Assembly: GCA_017745075.1 (NCBI GenBank)
Contig: JAGIAD010000008.1
Coordinates: 180,433-244,432, forward strand
Source of the DNA: Sphingobacteriaceae bacterium
Lineage (GTDB): Bacteria; Bacteroidota; Bacteroidia; Sphingobacteriales; Sphingobacteriaceae
Reading direction: 5' to 3'
DNA: 64,000 bases
The position numbers and the translations under genes were made by a program. Below are positions 26,886 to 35,981 of this stretch, piece after piece; the stretch's first letter is position 1, and each line of letters starts with the position of its first letter. Below the pieces are notes generated by a model. That model did not search any database, was not told the DNA's origin, and saw only the letters and a list, made by a program, of their open reading frames with translations.

Positions 26886-27838
26886 TATTCAAAATTTAAA
26901 GTTGCAGATGTATGCTTGGTTGTTTGGAAAATGAGATTTCTGCTTACCTGCAAACCTCCAGTATTGAAATCATTATTAAAATCAGTATTGAAATCGCCAG
27001 CATTAAAGGTGACTCCATTACTTTCTATTGTAAAGGATCCATACTGTTGCCAGTTATCTTGAACCCAATTTATCAGTTGCTCCAGTGTGCTTAAAGTGTT
27101 AAGCGGAAATTCCGGAAGTGCCGGAATTTCGTCCACAATAAATTGAAGGTTGAAGAATTCCCCTGGAGAAAGTCCAGGAATAAGTTTTTTGATAGTCAAA
27201 GTGACTGTCTGAGATATCGATAAAGTAGCGGTAGTTGCAATACCCGGAGTTAGATAAACGATTAATTTATCACCAGCAATGTACCACTTGCCATAGTTTA
27301 ACCAATTGTAGTTAACCCAGGTCAATAAATCGGTAGCACTTTCAAAACCTATTACCGGAGGCATCGGGAAAGCAGGAGAGTCATTCACAATAAACAGTAC
27401 ATTATAACGGCCATTGTTCTGTTTTATTGGAATTGTAGCACTCAATATTATTCCGGCTGATGCAGTACCGGTATTCACGATTCCAGAATTAGACCATACT
27501 AAGGTGTCTAATAGATCCTGATCAACAACATTGTAGGTAATATTAAAGAGTACATTTGATTTATCGGTGGTGTGTGTAATTTTACTCACAACAATACGTT
27601 TTTCCCAAAGCTTCAAAGCTTCAAAAATGGCAAGCTTCATGTTGGGTATAGCCGTAGTTACCGGATCATCAGCATACTGAAAAATATCGCAACCGAATAA
27701 GGGCCTGAGAGGATCAGAACCAGGTATGGTCCTGAGAATAAAATCAATACATTGCCTTACATCATCCAAACCAGTAGCGATTGCGCCCACCCCAATGGTT
27801 GATAATTGATAGTTAGTGTAAGGATTGTTTTTTATCAT
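26885..27838 (-). CDS. gp25/gpW-like baseplate wedge protein with duplicated C-terminal domain
   Basis: 317 residues. About residues 10-110 are a gp25-like wedge domain ('DVRQCIDFILRTIPGSDPLRPLFGCDIFQYAD'). It is extended by two internal repeats at about 146-195 and 230-278 sharing FIVxxxPAxPxxP...LxxWVxxNWxxYG. P2 gpW is only about 115 residues, so this is an unusually large fusion. The added repeats are of unknown function and could decorate the baseplate. Confidence 0.8.
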   Translation of the reverse strand: MIKNNPYTNYQLSTIGVGAIATGLDDVRQCIDFILRTIPGSDPLRPLFGCDIFQYADDPVTTAIPNMKLAIFEALKLWEKRIVVSKITHTTDKSNVLFNITYNVVDQDLLDTLVWSNSGIVNTGTASAGIILSATIPIKQNNGRYNVLFIVNDSPAFPMPPVIGFESATDLLTWVNYNWLNYGKWYIAGDKLIVYLTPGIATTATLSISQTVTLTIKKLIPGLSPGEFFNLQFIVDEIPALPEFPLNTLSTLEQLINWVQDNWQQYGSFTIESNGVTFNAGDFNTDFNNDFNTGGLQVSRNLIFQTTKHTSATLNFE

Positions 27839-28485
27839 GGTATTGCTGGTCCTGTTGGGCTTCCACTTGCAGCAGAAGTATGTTTATGTGATTTCAAACT
27901 AATGGCACCGGCAGTAACATCATCGGAGGCTGTTAATTTACTAACATTCAATTGTGCACTTGCCCCATTAACAGCAGCTCCGGAAATTCCAGAAATTCCA
28001 CCCATTGAAACAACTCCTTGAATATTAGCAGCACCTGAAACATTCAGTATACCATCTACATTTGTTTCAATCGAATTAATATTTACCTCATTTGCTTCAA
28101 TATTTACCTTACCAGTACTTGTTAGATTAGCTTCGGTACAATCAATGTTTACCTTGCCTTTGATATCGAAACTCAAAATTGATGTTTTACGGTCGTAAAT
28201 TATCGCCGTATTATCGCCGAAACTTAATTTTAATTTTCCCGCTTCAGAGCCTTCAGGTAATTTGTTTTCATCATAAAAAGAACCACAGATAACGCCATAT
28301 TCCCAGCCCTCATCCATAAGGCAGTAAACATTTTCTTTTATGTCAAATGGAAAAGAGAAGTGATCAATACCTGCTCGCATTACCGCCATCTTTAACCAGC
28401 CGCTTACGAAATCATCTTCAGGAAAATATACCCGGGCCAGTCCTTTTGCGGCATCGACTTCTGAGATTATTCCAAATTTTAACAT
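27835..28485 (-). CDS. Baseplate spike protein V (P2 gpV-like)
   Basis: 216 residues. An OB-fold N-terminus ('GIISEVDAAKGLARVYFPEDDFVSGWL') leads into a repetitive triple-beta-helix ('GKVNIDCTEANLTSTGKVNIEANEVNINSIETNVDG'). A C-terminal apex 'SHKHTSAASGSPTGPAIP' carries the HxH iron-binding motif of P2-type spike tips. This is the membrane-piercing needle of a contractile tail. Confidence 0.92.
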   Translation of the reverse strand: MLKFGIISEVDAAKGLARVYFPEDDFVSGWLKMAVMRAGIDHFSFPFDIKENVYCLMDEGWEYGVICGSFYDENKLPEGSEAGKLKLSFGDNTAIIYDRKTSILSFDIKGKVNIDCTEANLTSTGKVNIEANEVNINSIETNVDGILNVSGAANIQGVVSMGGISGISGAAVNGASAQLNVSKLTASDDVTAGAISLKSHKHTSAASGSPTGPAIP

Positions 28486-28486
28486 T

Positions 28487-29554
28487 TTATTTAGTCTGAT
28501 AGGTTAATGAATTTTTGGGGATTGTTTTTGGTATTTTGGTCGCCTTATTATTTGAAACGTTAATTCTTTTAATTTCAGCTGTAGTAATATAACCACCGGT
28601 ATCGATGGCGTGCTCCGAAGAAAGTACATGCCAAATGCCTGAAAAGGCTCCAAATCCTGTTAATTCGAAGTTAACTCCAGCAACCAAAACAACATTACCA
28701 GGCACAGGAATTGTACCGGTCTGCTGCAGAGTATTCATCCTGTGGGTATATGCTTCAGCTTTGGCATTTGCCTGCTCTTCATTTTCAACTTTTCCCCTTA
28801 ACTCTAAAGTATCTAACTCCTTACTATATGAGGGATCTTCTCCAGGTAAATCACCTGAGCGTTCAGATTTTACAACTTTGCTGGTGTTAGGATTATAGAA
28901 TTTAACGACAGTTCCTTTAAAGATATTTGTAGTTTTATCTTTGAAAGAATAGCCTGGCATCACATCTGTCTTATCTATTGAAAGAACGGATCCAAAACTT
29001 TCAAGTTCGGTTTGCTTAATGAATACTAACTGTGTTCCCTTAACGGTAAAATTATAACCGTATTCTGAGGATAGTCTGTTAATGTACTGAAGATCTGTTT
29101 CACGGCGCTGTGTTGATCGGCCAATACGTATGTTTTCTATGGAACCAACTACAGTAAATTTATTCTTTGCTGCAAGCGTGTGGATGATTTCTGAAAGTGT
29201 TTTATTCTCATGGGCATAACCTTTCCTCGTTCTCATTTTTCCATATATACCGGTTGATAATCCTTTGATTGAAATTTGATCAGGCGGACCGGTAAATTCA
29301 ATTTCATCTACCTGAAATACCCCACACTCCAATATTTTGCTGTTTAATCCAATAGTTATATTAAGATAGGCACCTTTTTGTGGATACCATTCGTTTACCC
29401 ACTTTCCTGATTTATCTTCCAAAACAAGTTCTATCTCATCACTTTCGCCACTAACTTTATCCTTATAGTTTAGGGACAAAAAATTTTCACTAACATCAGT
29501 TGTGATATTTTTATTGTTGTAAAGTATTTTAAAATATGGCTTAGGTAATCTCAT
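28487..29554 (-). CDS. Tail hub protein D (P2 gpD / late control family)
   Basis: 355 residues. 'FLSLNYKDKVSGESDEIELVLEDKSGKWVNEWYPQKGAYLNITIG' and 'LSEIIHTLAAKNKFTVVGSIENIRIGRSTQRRETDLQYINRLSSEYGYNFTVKG' match the phage late control D / gp27-like hub. It connects the tube to the spike. Its start lies 1 bp after the gpX stop. Confidence 0.92.
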   Translation of the reverse strand: MRLPKPYFKILYNNKNITTDVSENFLSLNYKDKVSGESDEIELVLEDKSGKWVNEWYPQKGAYLNITIGLNSKILECGVFQVDEIEFTGPPDQISIKGLSTGIYGKMRTRKGYAHENKTLSEIIHTLAAKNKFTVVGSIENIRIGRSTQRRETDLQYINRLSSEYGYNFTVKGTQLVFIKQTELESFGSVLSIDKTDVMPGYSFKDKTTNIFKGTVVKFYNPNTSKVVKSERSGDLPGEDPSYSKELDTLELRGKVENEEQANAKAEAYTHRMNTLQQTGTIPVPGNVVLVAGVNFELTGFGAFSGIWHVLSSEHAIDTGGYITTAEIKRINVSNNKATKIPKTIPKNSLTYQTK

Positions 29555-29555
29555 T

Positions 29556-29774
29556 TTATCTTTTCCAAGGTGGTAAACTTTCTGAATCAGTTAATACATC
29601 TGCTGTTTCGAGAACTGGAATGTTTAGTAAGGTCCCCTGCGGCAATACGTCATAAATTTTGATATCAGGATTCGACTTGATTATTAATTCTGAAAACGCT
29701 GGGCTGCCATAGCATTTCGTACTTACAGTATCCCACCTTTCATTTGGACCGGTTGTATATTGGATATTTGCCAT
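29556..29774 (-). CDS. Tail protein X (LysM-like)
   Basis: 72 residues. 'YTTGPNERWDTVSTKCYGSPAFSELIIKSNPDIKIYDVLPQGTLLNIPVL' is the tail protein X/LysM pattern of P2-like phages. Overlaps gpU by 1 bp (TAATG type). Confidence 0.9.
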   Translation of the reverse strand: MANIQYTTGPNERWDTVSTKCYGSPAFSELIIKSNPDIKIYDVLPQGTLLNIPVLETADVLTDSESLPPWKR

Positions 29775-30628
29775 TATCTTCTGATGATAATTTTTTGAAA
29801 TAAAGAGGTTGATACCTGGTCAAGGTTTTTGTTATTTGCCTGCAAGATTTTATTGATGGCATTGACAGAGGGCATTTCGGTAAAGGGATATGTACTCAAA
29901 AAATCATTAGTGCTGTTCAAAACAAGAATGGCAGCAGATTTTAGACTTGGCTGTTTCGCAAAATACTCAACGTTCTTTTCAATTTTATCTACCAGCTCCG
30001 TAAGAGCAGCTTTGCTTTTTAGCAGAGAGTTTTTTAGCATTTCAACATTTACCGGTTTAGCTGGTGGATTTGCAGCAAGCTCAAATACAAGATTATCAGT
30101 TCTAATATTCTGCTGTTTTACTGCAGCAATATCCAGTGAAGCTTGTTTGTCTAAGGTTGGAGCTTGTAGATTTCGTATCACAACTGGCTTTTTATCACCA
30201 ACCGCCAGTGCATTTTGTTTGGCATCCAGTTGCTTTTGCTCCAATTTATCATTGCTGATAAACTCCCGTAATGTAAGACCTACCGTAGCCTGAATAATAG
30301 TGCCATCTTTAAACGCGTCATCGATAGAATAGGGAAGGGAGACTATAACGAAGTCGCCAATATAAGACCCATCACCCATCAGCAACGGTAAGACCTCACC
30401 ATTTGCTTTATAACTTGTGAGCGCTTGAATCTGCTGCTTCGGATTGCAAAATTCAGCTCGCATAATTATGGTTACGAAAATCTCCTGAAGTGTATCACCA
30501 ACTTTCTGGAGAGTAGGCTTTTTATTTATTAATTCAAGTTCAGCAAGCGCGGCTTCATTACCGGAGAAACTCAGGTCTGCGAATCCATAAAGGCCAGTAA
30601 ATACTATATTTCCTAGTTGTGCATACAT
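29774..30628 (-). CDS. P2 gpU-like tail protein with C-terminal extension
   Basis: 284 residues. About residues 1-130 ('MYAQLGNIVFTGLYGFADLSFSGN...LQKVGDTLQEIFVTIIMRAEFCNPKQQIQAL') match the GpU tail family. The helical extension of about 150 residues is not part of the canonical protein. It lies between the tape measure gene and gpX, the P2-like position. Confidence 0.85.
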   Translation of the reverse strand: MYAQLGNIVFTGLYGFADLSFSGNEAALAELELINKKPTLQKVGDTLQEIFVTIIMRAEFCNPKQQIQALTSYKANGEVLPLLMGDGSYIGDFVIVSLPYSIDDAFKDGTIIQATVGLTLREFISNDKLEQKQLDAKQNALAVGDKKPVVIRNLQAPTLDKQASLDIAAVKQQNIRTDNLVFELAANPPAKPVNVEMLKNSLLKSKAALTELVDKIEKNVEYFAKQPSLKSAAILVLNSTNDFLSTYPFTEMPSVNAINKILQANNKNLDQVSTSLFQKIIIRR

Positions 30629-32529
30629 TAATACGAAACCCTTCTTTCTTTAGCTTGTTGCTCTTTCATTAATTTTTCAAAATCACTTTTTACTTGGCCA
30701 GTAATTTTTTGCCCATCGGCTTTTGTAGCACCACCATTTAGATTTATAACTGGCGCGAAATTTACTGATGTAGTAGGTTTCATAGGAGCCGGTTTCGGCG
30801 CTGGCTGCATTGCGGTCATCGCCGGCATGACCGAACCAGAGCCGTTCACTTTTTCTGCATCAGCCGCAATCTTACTGGCCTTTAAAGAATTATCATATCC
30901 TTTGTTGAAAGCTTTTGATATGCCTCCATCCTTAATTTTTAAAACGAGTTTACCCACATCTGTCAAACCTTCCTTCATGAGTTTGAAATCAAAGGTGAAA
31001 ATGCCCTTAAGTATTTTACCTAAGGCTGAAAAGACACTAAACAACATTTTGCCTACTTCAAAAACGCCATCCATTATTGCTCTGAACTTTTCTGACTTAT
31101 AATAAGCGATGACCAAGCCGGCTATTAAAGCGACCACAGCGGCAACGATTAAAACAATAGGATTCATTAATAATGTTAAGTTTAATGCGGCCATCGCTGC
31201 CCTGAATCCACCAGTTACGGTTGATCCTGCGAGCATGGCGGTTTGGTAAGCTAACTGAGCCGTTTTAATTAATCGAAAAACACTTGTACCAAAGCTTATC
31301 ACTTTGAATAATCCTCCAAAAACAAATGATAAGCCACTTACAACAAAAGAAAGCGCAGAACCGACAGCTACCACCGACAAGATGGTGCTAACCAAGCCTT
31401 GATTTTGAGTTGCAAAATTGCTCACCCTGTCAATTATTCTACCTATTTTACTGATAATCTCGTTAAACTTTGGCAACAAGGTTGTCCCAGCTGTAACCGA
31501 TAATTCCTGAAGTTTGTTCTTGAATATCTGCCACTGGGAAGTACTACTCTTAATCCTTTTCTGATATTCTTTATCCATAGAACCCTTTTCAGACCCATTA
31601 ACCAAAAGCAATTGTCTTTTATATTCAGCTAAGTTATTTGATAATTTCATGAGTTTAGGACCCGCATCAGTCCCGAAAAGTCTGACAACAGCCTCTGATC
31701 TTTTGGATTTATCCAATTGATTTATCTTCTCAAATACGTCAATCAAGCCGCCTTGTGCAGACTTCGGATCAGCCATTATATCTTGAACCTTTTTAGCATT
31801 CAGGCCCAACATCGCCATTCCATCCTTGAACCTATCCGCCTGCATTGTTGCAGTTGAAAGTCTATTGATCATGGTATTAATTGCTGTAGCGGCAGTTTCA
31901 GGTGTTTCCCCTGCAGACAACATAGTTGATGCTAAAGCCGCTGCTTTTTTTGGGTCAAGATTTCCAGCCGCACCGGCAATACGCTGCAATACGTTAATAA
32001 GATCTGGACCTTTCGCCAAGGTATTATCATCCAGATAATTGATTGCATCAGCAAAGCCCCCTATTTTTTCGATCGGTATTTTAAATACATTGGCAATTTT
32101 ACCCATACTGTCGGCAATTTCTCCTGCCTCCATATCGAAAGCTACACTCATTTTGGTAACCTGCTTGGTGAACTCAACAATGTTTTTTTCCGGAATGTTC
32201 ATCCGCAGACCGGAGGAAATAAGATCCTGAATGTTTTCTGTAGCTATAGGAAGCTCCCGGCCCAAATTCATGACTTGTTTAGTCATGCGAGCAACAGTAT
32301 CGGCCGTATCAACTTGCATTTGTTTACGGATATCGACCATTTTCGTCTCAAACTCTTTAGCATCTTCGATAAGCTTCATAATTGGTGCACCCATTGCGAC
32401 ACCAGTTATAGCGGCATCCTTTCCGATCTTAAAGGCTTTTTTTGAAGCAGCATCAGCCTTTTTAATAACTGATGAAGCCCGGTCGATAGCAGACAATATA
32501 ATCGCAATTTTAATATTTCTGTCTGACAT
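30628..32529 (-). CDS. Tail tape measure protein
   Basis: 633 residues. Tape measure signature 'AKEFETKMVDIRKQMQVDTADTVARMTKQVMNLGRELPIATENIQDLISSGLRMNIPEKNI' and 'ETAATAINTMINRLS', hydrophobic helices at about 385-480 ('IVLIVAAVVALIAGLVIAYY'), and a Pro/Ala/Met-rich C-terminal region. Its length suggests a short-to-medium contractile tail. Its ATG overlaps the stop codon of the frameshift extension E' (TAATG). Confidence 0.93.
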   Translation of the reverse strand: MSDRNIKIAIILSAIDRASSVIKKADAASKKAFKIGKDAAITGVAMGAPIMKLIEDAKEFETKMVDIRKQMQVDTADTVARMTKQVMNLGRELPIATENIQDLISSGLRMNIPEKNIVEFTKQVTKMSVAFDMEAGEIADSMGKIANVFKIPIEKIGGFADAINYLDDNTLAKGPDLINVLQRIAGAAGNLDPKKAAALASTMLSAGETPETAATAINTMINRLSTATMQADRFKDGMAMLGLNAKKVQDIMADPKSAQGGLIDVFEKINQLDKSKRSEAVVRLFGTDAGPKLMKLSNNLAEYKRQLLLVNGSEKGSMDKEYQKRIKSSTSQWQIFKNKLQELSVTAGTTLLPKFNEIISKIGRIIDRVSNFATQNQGLVSTILSVVAVGSALSFVVSGLSFVFGGLFKVISFGTSVFRLIKTAQLAYQTAMLAGSTVTGGFRAAMAALNLTLLMNPIVLIVAAVVALIAGLVIAYYKSEKFRAIMDGVFEVGKMLFSVFSALGKILKGIFTFDFKLMKEGLTDVGKLVLKIKDGGISKAFNKGYDNSLKASKIAADAEKVNGSGSVMPAMTAMQPAPKPAPMKPTTSVNFAPVINLNGGATKADGQKITGQVKSDFEKLMKEQQAKERRVSY

Positions 32530-32672
32530 TACTCGGTACGGTTTAGATCCTTATGAAGTTTTAAAGAAATTGAATACCAGAATGCCAGGTCTTTGCCTGA
32601 CATTTCTAGTAGGGTGGGTAGTTGGGTATGGGTTACGCTCGCGATGAACGCGATCTCGTAGCCGGTTACTAA
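32529..32672 (-). CDS. Frameshift extension (E' part) of the tail assembly chaperone
   Basis: A 47-codon frame without its own start, 'LVTGYEIAFIASVTH...MSGKDLAFWYSISLKLHK', runs in the -1 frame from the slippery heptamer 32672-32678 to a TAA at 32529-32531. It fills exactly the gap between the short chaperone gene and the tape measure gene. This is the position and design of P2 E+E' and lambda G-T. Expected product: about 127 residues in total. Confidence 0.75.
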   Translation of the reverse strand, partial: LVTGYEIAFIASVTHTQLPTLLEMSGKDLAFWYSISLKLHKDLNRTE

Positions 32673-32911
32673 AAATTTCCGGAAAATTCCCCCATCAGAT
32701 TAAGAACGTCTCCTCCGTTCATTTCTTCAAGGTCTTCCATTACTATTGTTTTATCATCTATAGTAACACAGGCTGCAATCAAAGCAAAGATCAGTTTGTC
32801 TGTATCTTTACCTGCTACCTTTTGCGCCTGCAAAACATGCTTACCTTTAAATTCACCAACTTTAGCAATTTTTCCATCGCTAAGTTTTAACTCTTTTTTT
32901 TCTTCTGCCAT
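32669..32911 (-). CDS. Tail assembly chaperone (gpE/gp41-like)
   Basis: 80 residues from the ATG at 32911 ('MAEEKKELKLSDGKIAKVGEFKGKHVLQAQKVAGKDTDKLIFALIAACV'). The frame opens at 32974, but the later start gives the family-typical N-terminus. The gene ends in A AAT TTT followed at once by TAG, a -1 slippery site. It lies between the tail tube and tape measure genes, where tail chaperones are always found. Confidence 0.85.
   Translation of the reverse strand: MAEEKKELKLSDGKIAKVGEFKGKHVLQAQKVAGKDTDKLIFALIAACVTIDDKTIVMEDLEEMNGGDVLNLMGEFSGNF
32672..32678 (-). promoter_or_regulatory. -1 ribosomal frameshift heptamer A AAT TTT
   Basis: In the gpE frame the codons are GGA AAT TTT TAG, so the heptamer is in the correct X XXY YYZ phase and lies directly before the stop. 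A GC-rich hairpin (TCGCG/CGCGA) follows about 15 nt downstream and could stimulate slipping. Confidence 0.75.
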
Positions 32912-32991
32912 GATATTATTTTTCAATTTGTTGCTTAAATAAGCATCCACCGGGATGGCAGAAATTCCATCCACGGCTTCAGCCTTATATT

Positions 32992-33513
32992 TTATATTCC
33001 AAGATTAGCCCGGTACTTAGCCATTAAATCAACCCCTTCGACAACATAGATATTAGCTTCAACATCTACTTCAACCAGAGCTACGCCATCAACTTCAAGC
33101 TTGCAATAGGTAATCGTTAGATTGCTCTCTAACTCCACATTGTCCTGGGCTTTGAAATTACCTAATGGTAATTCTTTGAATTGACCAGTTAAATAAATAG
33201 TTAACGGTAATTCAGCAACGCGAGACCCGCCTTCGTAATTTTCCACACTAGATCTTACCTGTAGACTCACCGCCTGGTAGGGATTAGCGCTTTTTTTGAT
33301 TACATCAACGTAAAAGGAATTCCATTTTATTTTCATTTCCATCTTATCAATGCCTGAAGCATACTCAAGACTTCCAATCATTCCCAATGCCTTATGCTCT
33401 GAAAGCTTATTTTTGATAGTTGGCAGGTTAAGCTCCTCCGCTCTACCCAAAAGGTTAACGCCATCAACATAGATGTTGGCGTTAACGACTCTATTAATTT
33501 TTACGTCTGACAT
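32992..33513 (-). CDS. Major tail tube protein (P2 FII-like)
   Basis: 173 residues. 'NRVVNANIYVDGVNLLGRAEELNLPTIKNKLSEHKALGMIGSLEYASGIDKMEMKIKWNSFY' matches the contractile tail tube family. It directly follows the sheath gene (1-bp overlap). Confidence 0.92.
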   Translation of the reverse strand: MSDVKINRVVNANIYVDGVNLLGRAEELNLPTIKNKLSEHKALGMIGSLEYASGIDKMEMKIKWNSFYVDVIKKSANPYQAVSLQVRSSVENYEGGSRVAELPLTIYLTGQFKELPLGNFKAQDNVELESNLTITYCKLEVDGVALVEVDVEANIYVVEGVDLMAKYRANLGI

Positions 33514-34949
33514 TATTCTATTGCGCTTAAAAGTGAAATATCCAAAACTGATTTAAATGTTATTCTTTCAGCAGGTGTAGGGCCCATTATGACACGTTCA
33601 AAAGTGATATGGCCAGCTGCTAGTTCTTCAGCAGAGTTATCCTCTTTGTTAAACTTTATTACGCTACCTCGAATCAGAGCTCCACGACCTATTAAAACAC
33701 GTAAGAATTTATTTCCTGCCTCTCGGATTGTATCAATTAGGGCCTGTGTTATCGGTTTATCCACAAATGGTAGTGCAGCTTGTTCCAAACTTTCGTCTAC
33801 AATGTCGTTTATACGGACAATGTTCATAAAGCTATCAGCTGCAGTATTAACTGGAAATGAAGCATTTCTGTTGCCCCAGGTTCGGTTGCCGGTTCCAAAC
33901 GTATTAAATACAGTCGTAATGCCTGCGGCATTCAAAAGATTGGCATCTGAATTTGGATCACTTATTCCTGCAGATATCATACGTTCCGCTCCTGTAGTAC
34001 CCTTAATTTCGTGATTCGATGAAGAAACCCAAAATCCCTCATTAATATCTACAGATGCTCTGATACCAGCAAGAAAAGCACTATAATCAAAGTTTATATA
34101 CACATCGGTTCCAGCAACGGAACTTGCATCTGGGTCGTATTTTTTGATATGCGGATAAAGCAGTTCCACTCGCTTATCGCTTGTATTGAAGTTTATTGAC
34201 CCTAAAGGACCACGGCCAGCAATTGCGCCGGCAACAGTTGTACCAATAGGCGCAGAAATATAAGTTATCGCACGGTATTTGGTTGTTGCCGAAATTAACG
34301 TGTTGGCTACACTTGATAAACCAGAGAAACCTGGAGCGATTAAAATTTTAGGATTAAATCCAAAAGTATTAAAAGCTAAGTCATAACAAAACATTCCCGT
34401 CCTAACACCCGTTCCGGAATCTAAAGATCCAGCTATCACGGTTCCATTAATAGCAGAAACATTTAGCTTTTTAAAATCGAATTTTAAAACTGTTCCGTTT
34501 GCAATTAGGTTACTTAAAACCTTGAAATTTCCATATTCGTCAATTGAATAATCAGTTCCTAATACATAAGCAACTGCTGCCCCAGCACTATCTTTAACCA
34601 CTACTGTACCAATTGGAGCAGAAGATAAGCGTAAGCCACCATCAGTCACTGTATGTGATTCAGCAGTTACAGCAGTTGTATGAAAGGCAGGATCAAAGAC
34701 ATTAACTACCAAAACGGTTCCAGCTCCTTGGGCAAATATTGCATCCAACGATTGAGGTATTGTGAATCCTGGGATCTGCAAGCCGAACTGGGCTGCATCG
34801 CGGTCATTGCTCACCAATACCACTTCATTCTTTGGACCAATTGGAGAAATACCGATTAAACCGATAACAGCTGATTTAACCACCTGAATTGAACGACTCC
34901 CAATTTCTACCTGTATGGTTTCAACGCCATGTAAATATGATGCACTCAT
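33513..34949 (-). CDS. Tail sheath protein (P2 FI-like)
   Basis: 478 residues. 'SAVIGLIGISPIGPKNEVVLVSNDRDAAQFG' at the N-terminus, 'NFDYSAFLAGIRASVDINEGFWVSSSNHEIKG' in the middle, and 'RTWGNRNASFPVNTAADSFMNIVRINDIVDESLEQAALPFVDKPI...GHITFERVI' at the C-terminus are tail sheath hallmarks. It is the contractile sheath and proves a myovirus-type tail. Confidence 0.95.
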   Translation of the reverse strand: MSASYLHGVETIQVEIGSRSIQVVKSAVIGLIGISPIGPKNEVVLVSNDRDAAQFGLQIPGFTIPQSLDAIFAQGAGTVLVVNVFDPAFHTTAVTAESHTVTDGGLRLSSAPIGTVVVKDSAGAAVAYVLGTDYSIDEYGNFKVLSNLIANGTVLKFDFKKLNVSAINGTVIAGSLDSGTGVRTGMFCYDLAFNTFGFNPKILIAPGFSGLSSVANTLISATTKYRAITYISAPIGTTVAGAIAGRGPLGSINFNTSDKRVELLYPHIKKYDPDASSVAGTDVYINFDYSAFLAGIRASVDINEGFWVSSSNHEIKGTTGAERMISAGISDPNSDANLLNAAGITTVFNTFGTGNRTWGNRNASFPVNTAADSFMNIVRINDIVDESLEQAALPFVDKPITQALIDTIREAGNKFLRVLIGRGALIRGSVIKFNKEDNSAEELAAGHITFERVIMGPTPAERITFKSVLDISLLSAIE

Positions 34950-34952
34950 CTT

Positions 34953-35135
34953 TTAATTTTTTATAGTGTTTGAATTTTTCTTTGTTGGCTCGGTTAATAT
35001 TCCTTGGCTAATTAAACTTTTTACCAATGGACTTTCTTCAGGAAGCAGGTGAGGGCCTTTTCCGTTAATCGTGTAATCTTGTTTGTCGTGAGAAAATGAG
35101 AGGATGCCCTTGGCATTGTACTGGAATGATTTCAT
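34953..35135 (-). CDS. Small phage protein upstream of the sheath gene
   Basis: 60 residues ('MKSFQYNAKGILSFSHDKQDYTINGKGPHLLPEESPLVKSLISQGILTEPTKK'). It has the position and size of the small tail-associated proteins found before sheath genes in Mu/P2-like phages (gp38-like). Spacing is 3 bp to the sheath gene. Function unknown. Confidence 0.7.
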   Translation of the reverse strand: MKSFQYNAKGILSFSHDKQDYTINGKGPHLLPEESPLVKSLISQGILTEPTKKNSNTIKN

Positions 35136-35147
35136 AATTTTGAGTTT

Positions 35148-35636
35148 TTAGGAAAGTTTAATATCATTAAAATTTCCACCTATCTGTTCCGAACTAAACT
35201 GGGTTTGAGTAACAATTCCTTTAGTTGAAAAATCTAAACTGTATTCAAACACATTTTTTACTTTTTGAACGAACCTAAATCCAGAGTATATAAATTTTTC
35301 ACTATTTACAGGTTTGAAGCCTAACATGAATGCTTTAATAAACTCCGCTAACTGATATATTCCTTTATCACCTCTCAACAAATTGCTCTGGATGAGAAAG
35401 CTAAAAGTATAATTTGATTCCTGATAAGACATGTCAATTGATTTTATATTTGGAGAAGCCATCTCCTCGTTAAAACCAACAAATATTTTTCTTTTACCCC
35501 ATGCTTTTTCAAATTCAATTTCTGCTTCAGGCAACGGTTCAACGAATGTGTTTGGGTCGTTTATACCATATTCAGGATCATTCAACTTTGATCGTAAAAA
35601 CTCAACAATCTCAACCTCTACAGCTCCAATATCCAT
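35148..35636 (-). CDS. gp37/DUF1834-like tail terminator or completion protein
   Basis: 162 residues. 'GAVEVEIVEFLRSKLNDPEYGI...' and the later beta-rich part with 'GIYQLAEFIKAFMLGFKPVNSEKFIYSGFRFVQKVKNVFEYSLDFS' resemble the Mu gp37 (DUF1834) family. It is placed between head-completion and sheath genes, the usual site of the tail terminator. Confidence 0.7.
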   Translation of the reverse strand: MDIGAVEVEIVEFLRSKLNDPEYGINDPNTFVEPLPEAEIEFEKAWGKRKIFVGFNEEMASPNIKSIDMSYQESNYTFSFLIQSNLLRGDKGIYQLAEFIKAFMLGFKPVNSEKFIYSGFRFVQKVKNVFEYSLDFSTKGIVTQTQFSSEQIGGNFNDIKLS

Positions 35637-35639
35637 AAT

Positions 35640-35981
35640 TTATAATTGTTGTAATTCAGCGTAATATGTTTTACCATCGTATTTACTTGTAACTCTCATC
35701 ACACCGTATTCCAAACCATTGATTGTTACTATTTCTTCAGAATTGCTATCAACCGCAGGTTTCAAGTCAAGAAAATCTCCTTGCTTGTATTCCATCATAC
35801 AGTTTTTAGGAGAATATGGAACATCTAAAATTTTAGCGGTTTCGGTAGCATCTTTAAAAAGTATGTTTGCTAACTGGAGAATGCCCCCAGAATTCGATGA
35901 TGGCATCCAAGATGCAACGTAACCAAACGTAGTGTTAACTATGCTGTGGGCAGCAGCTTGGAGGCCATCAAATAAATTCAT
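35640..35981 (-). CDS. Head-tail connector protein
   Basis: 113 residues. 'FDGLQAAAHSIVNTTFGYVASWMPSSNSGGILQLANILFKDATETAKILDVPYSPKNCMMEYKQGDFLDLK' has the beta-barrel connector pattern of lambda FII-like proteins. It overlaps the DUF2190 gene by 1 bp. The assignment rests on position and general pattern. Confidence 0.6.
   Translation of the reverse strand: MNLFDGLQAAAHSIVNTTFGYVASWMPSSNSGGILQLANILFKDATETAKILDVPYSPKNCMMEYKQGDFLDLKPAVDSNSEEIVTINGLEYGVMRVTSKYDGKTYYAELQQL

Noticed and set aside
29829..30293. Long antisense frames opposite phage tail genes (here and at 33589, 32231, 26437)
   Set aside because: They mirror real tail genes in another frame, show low-complexity Ser/Ala bias and lack starts in operon context.
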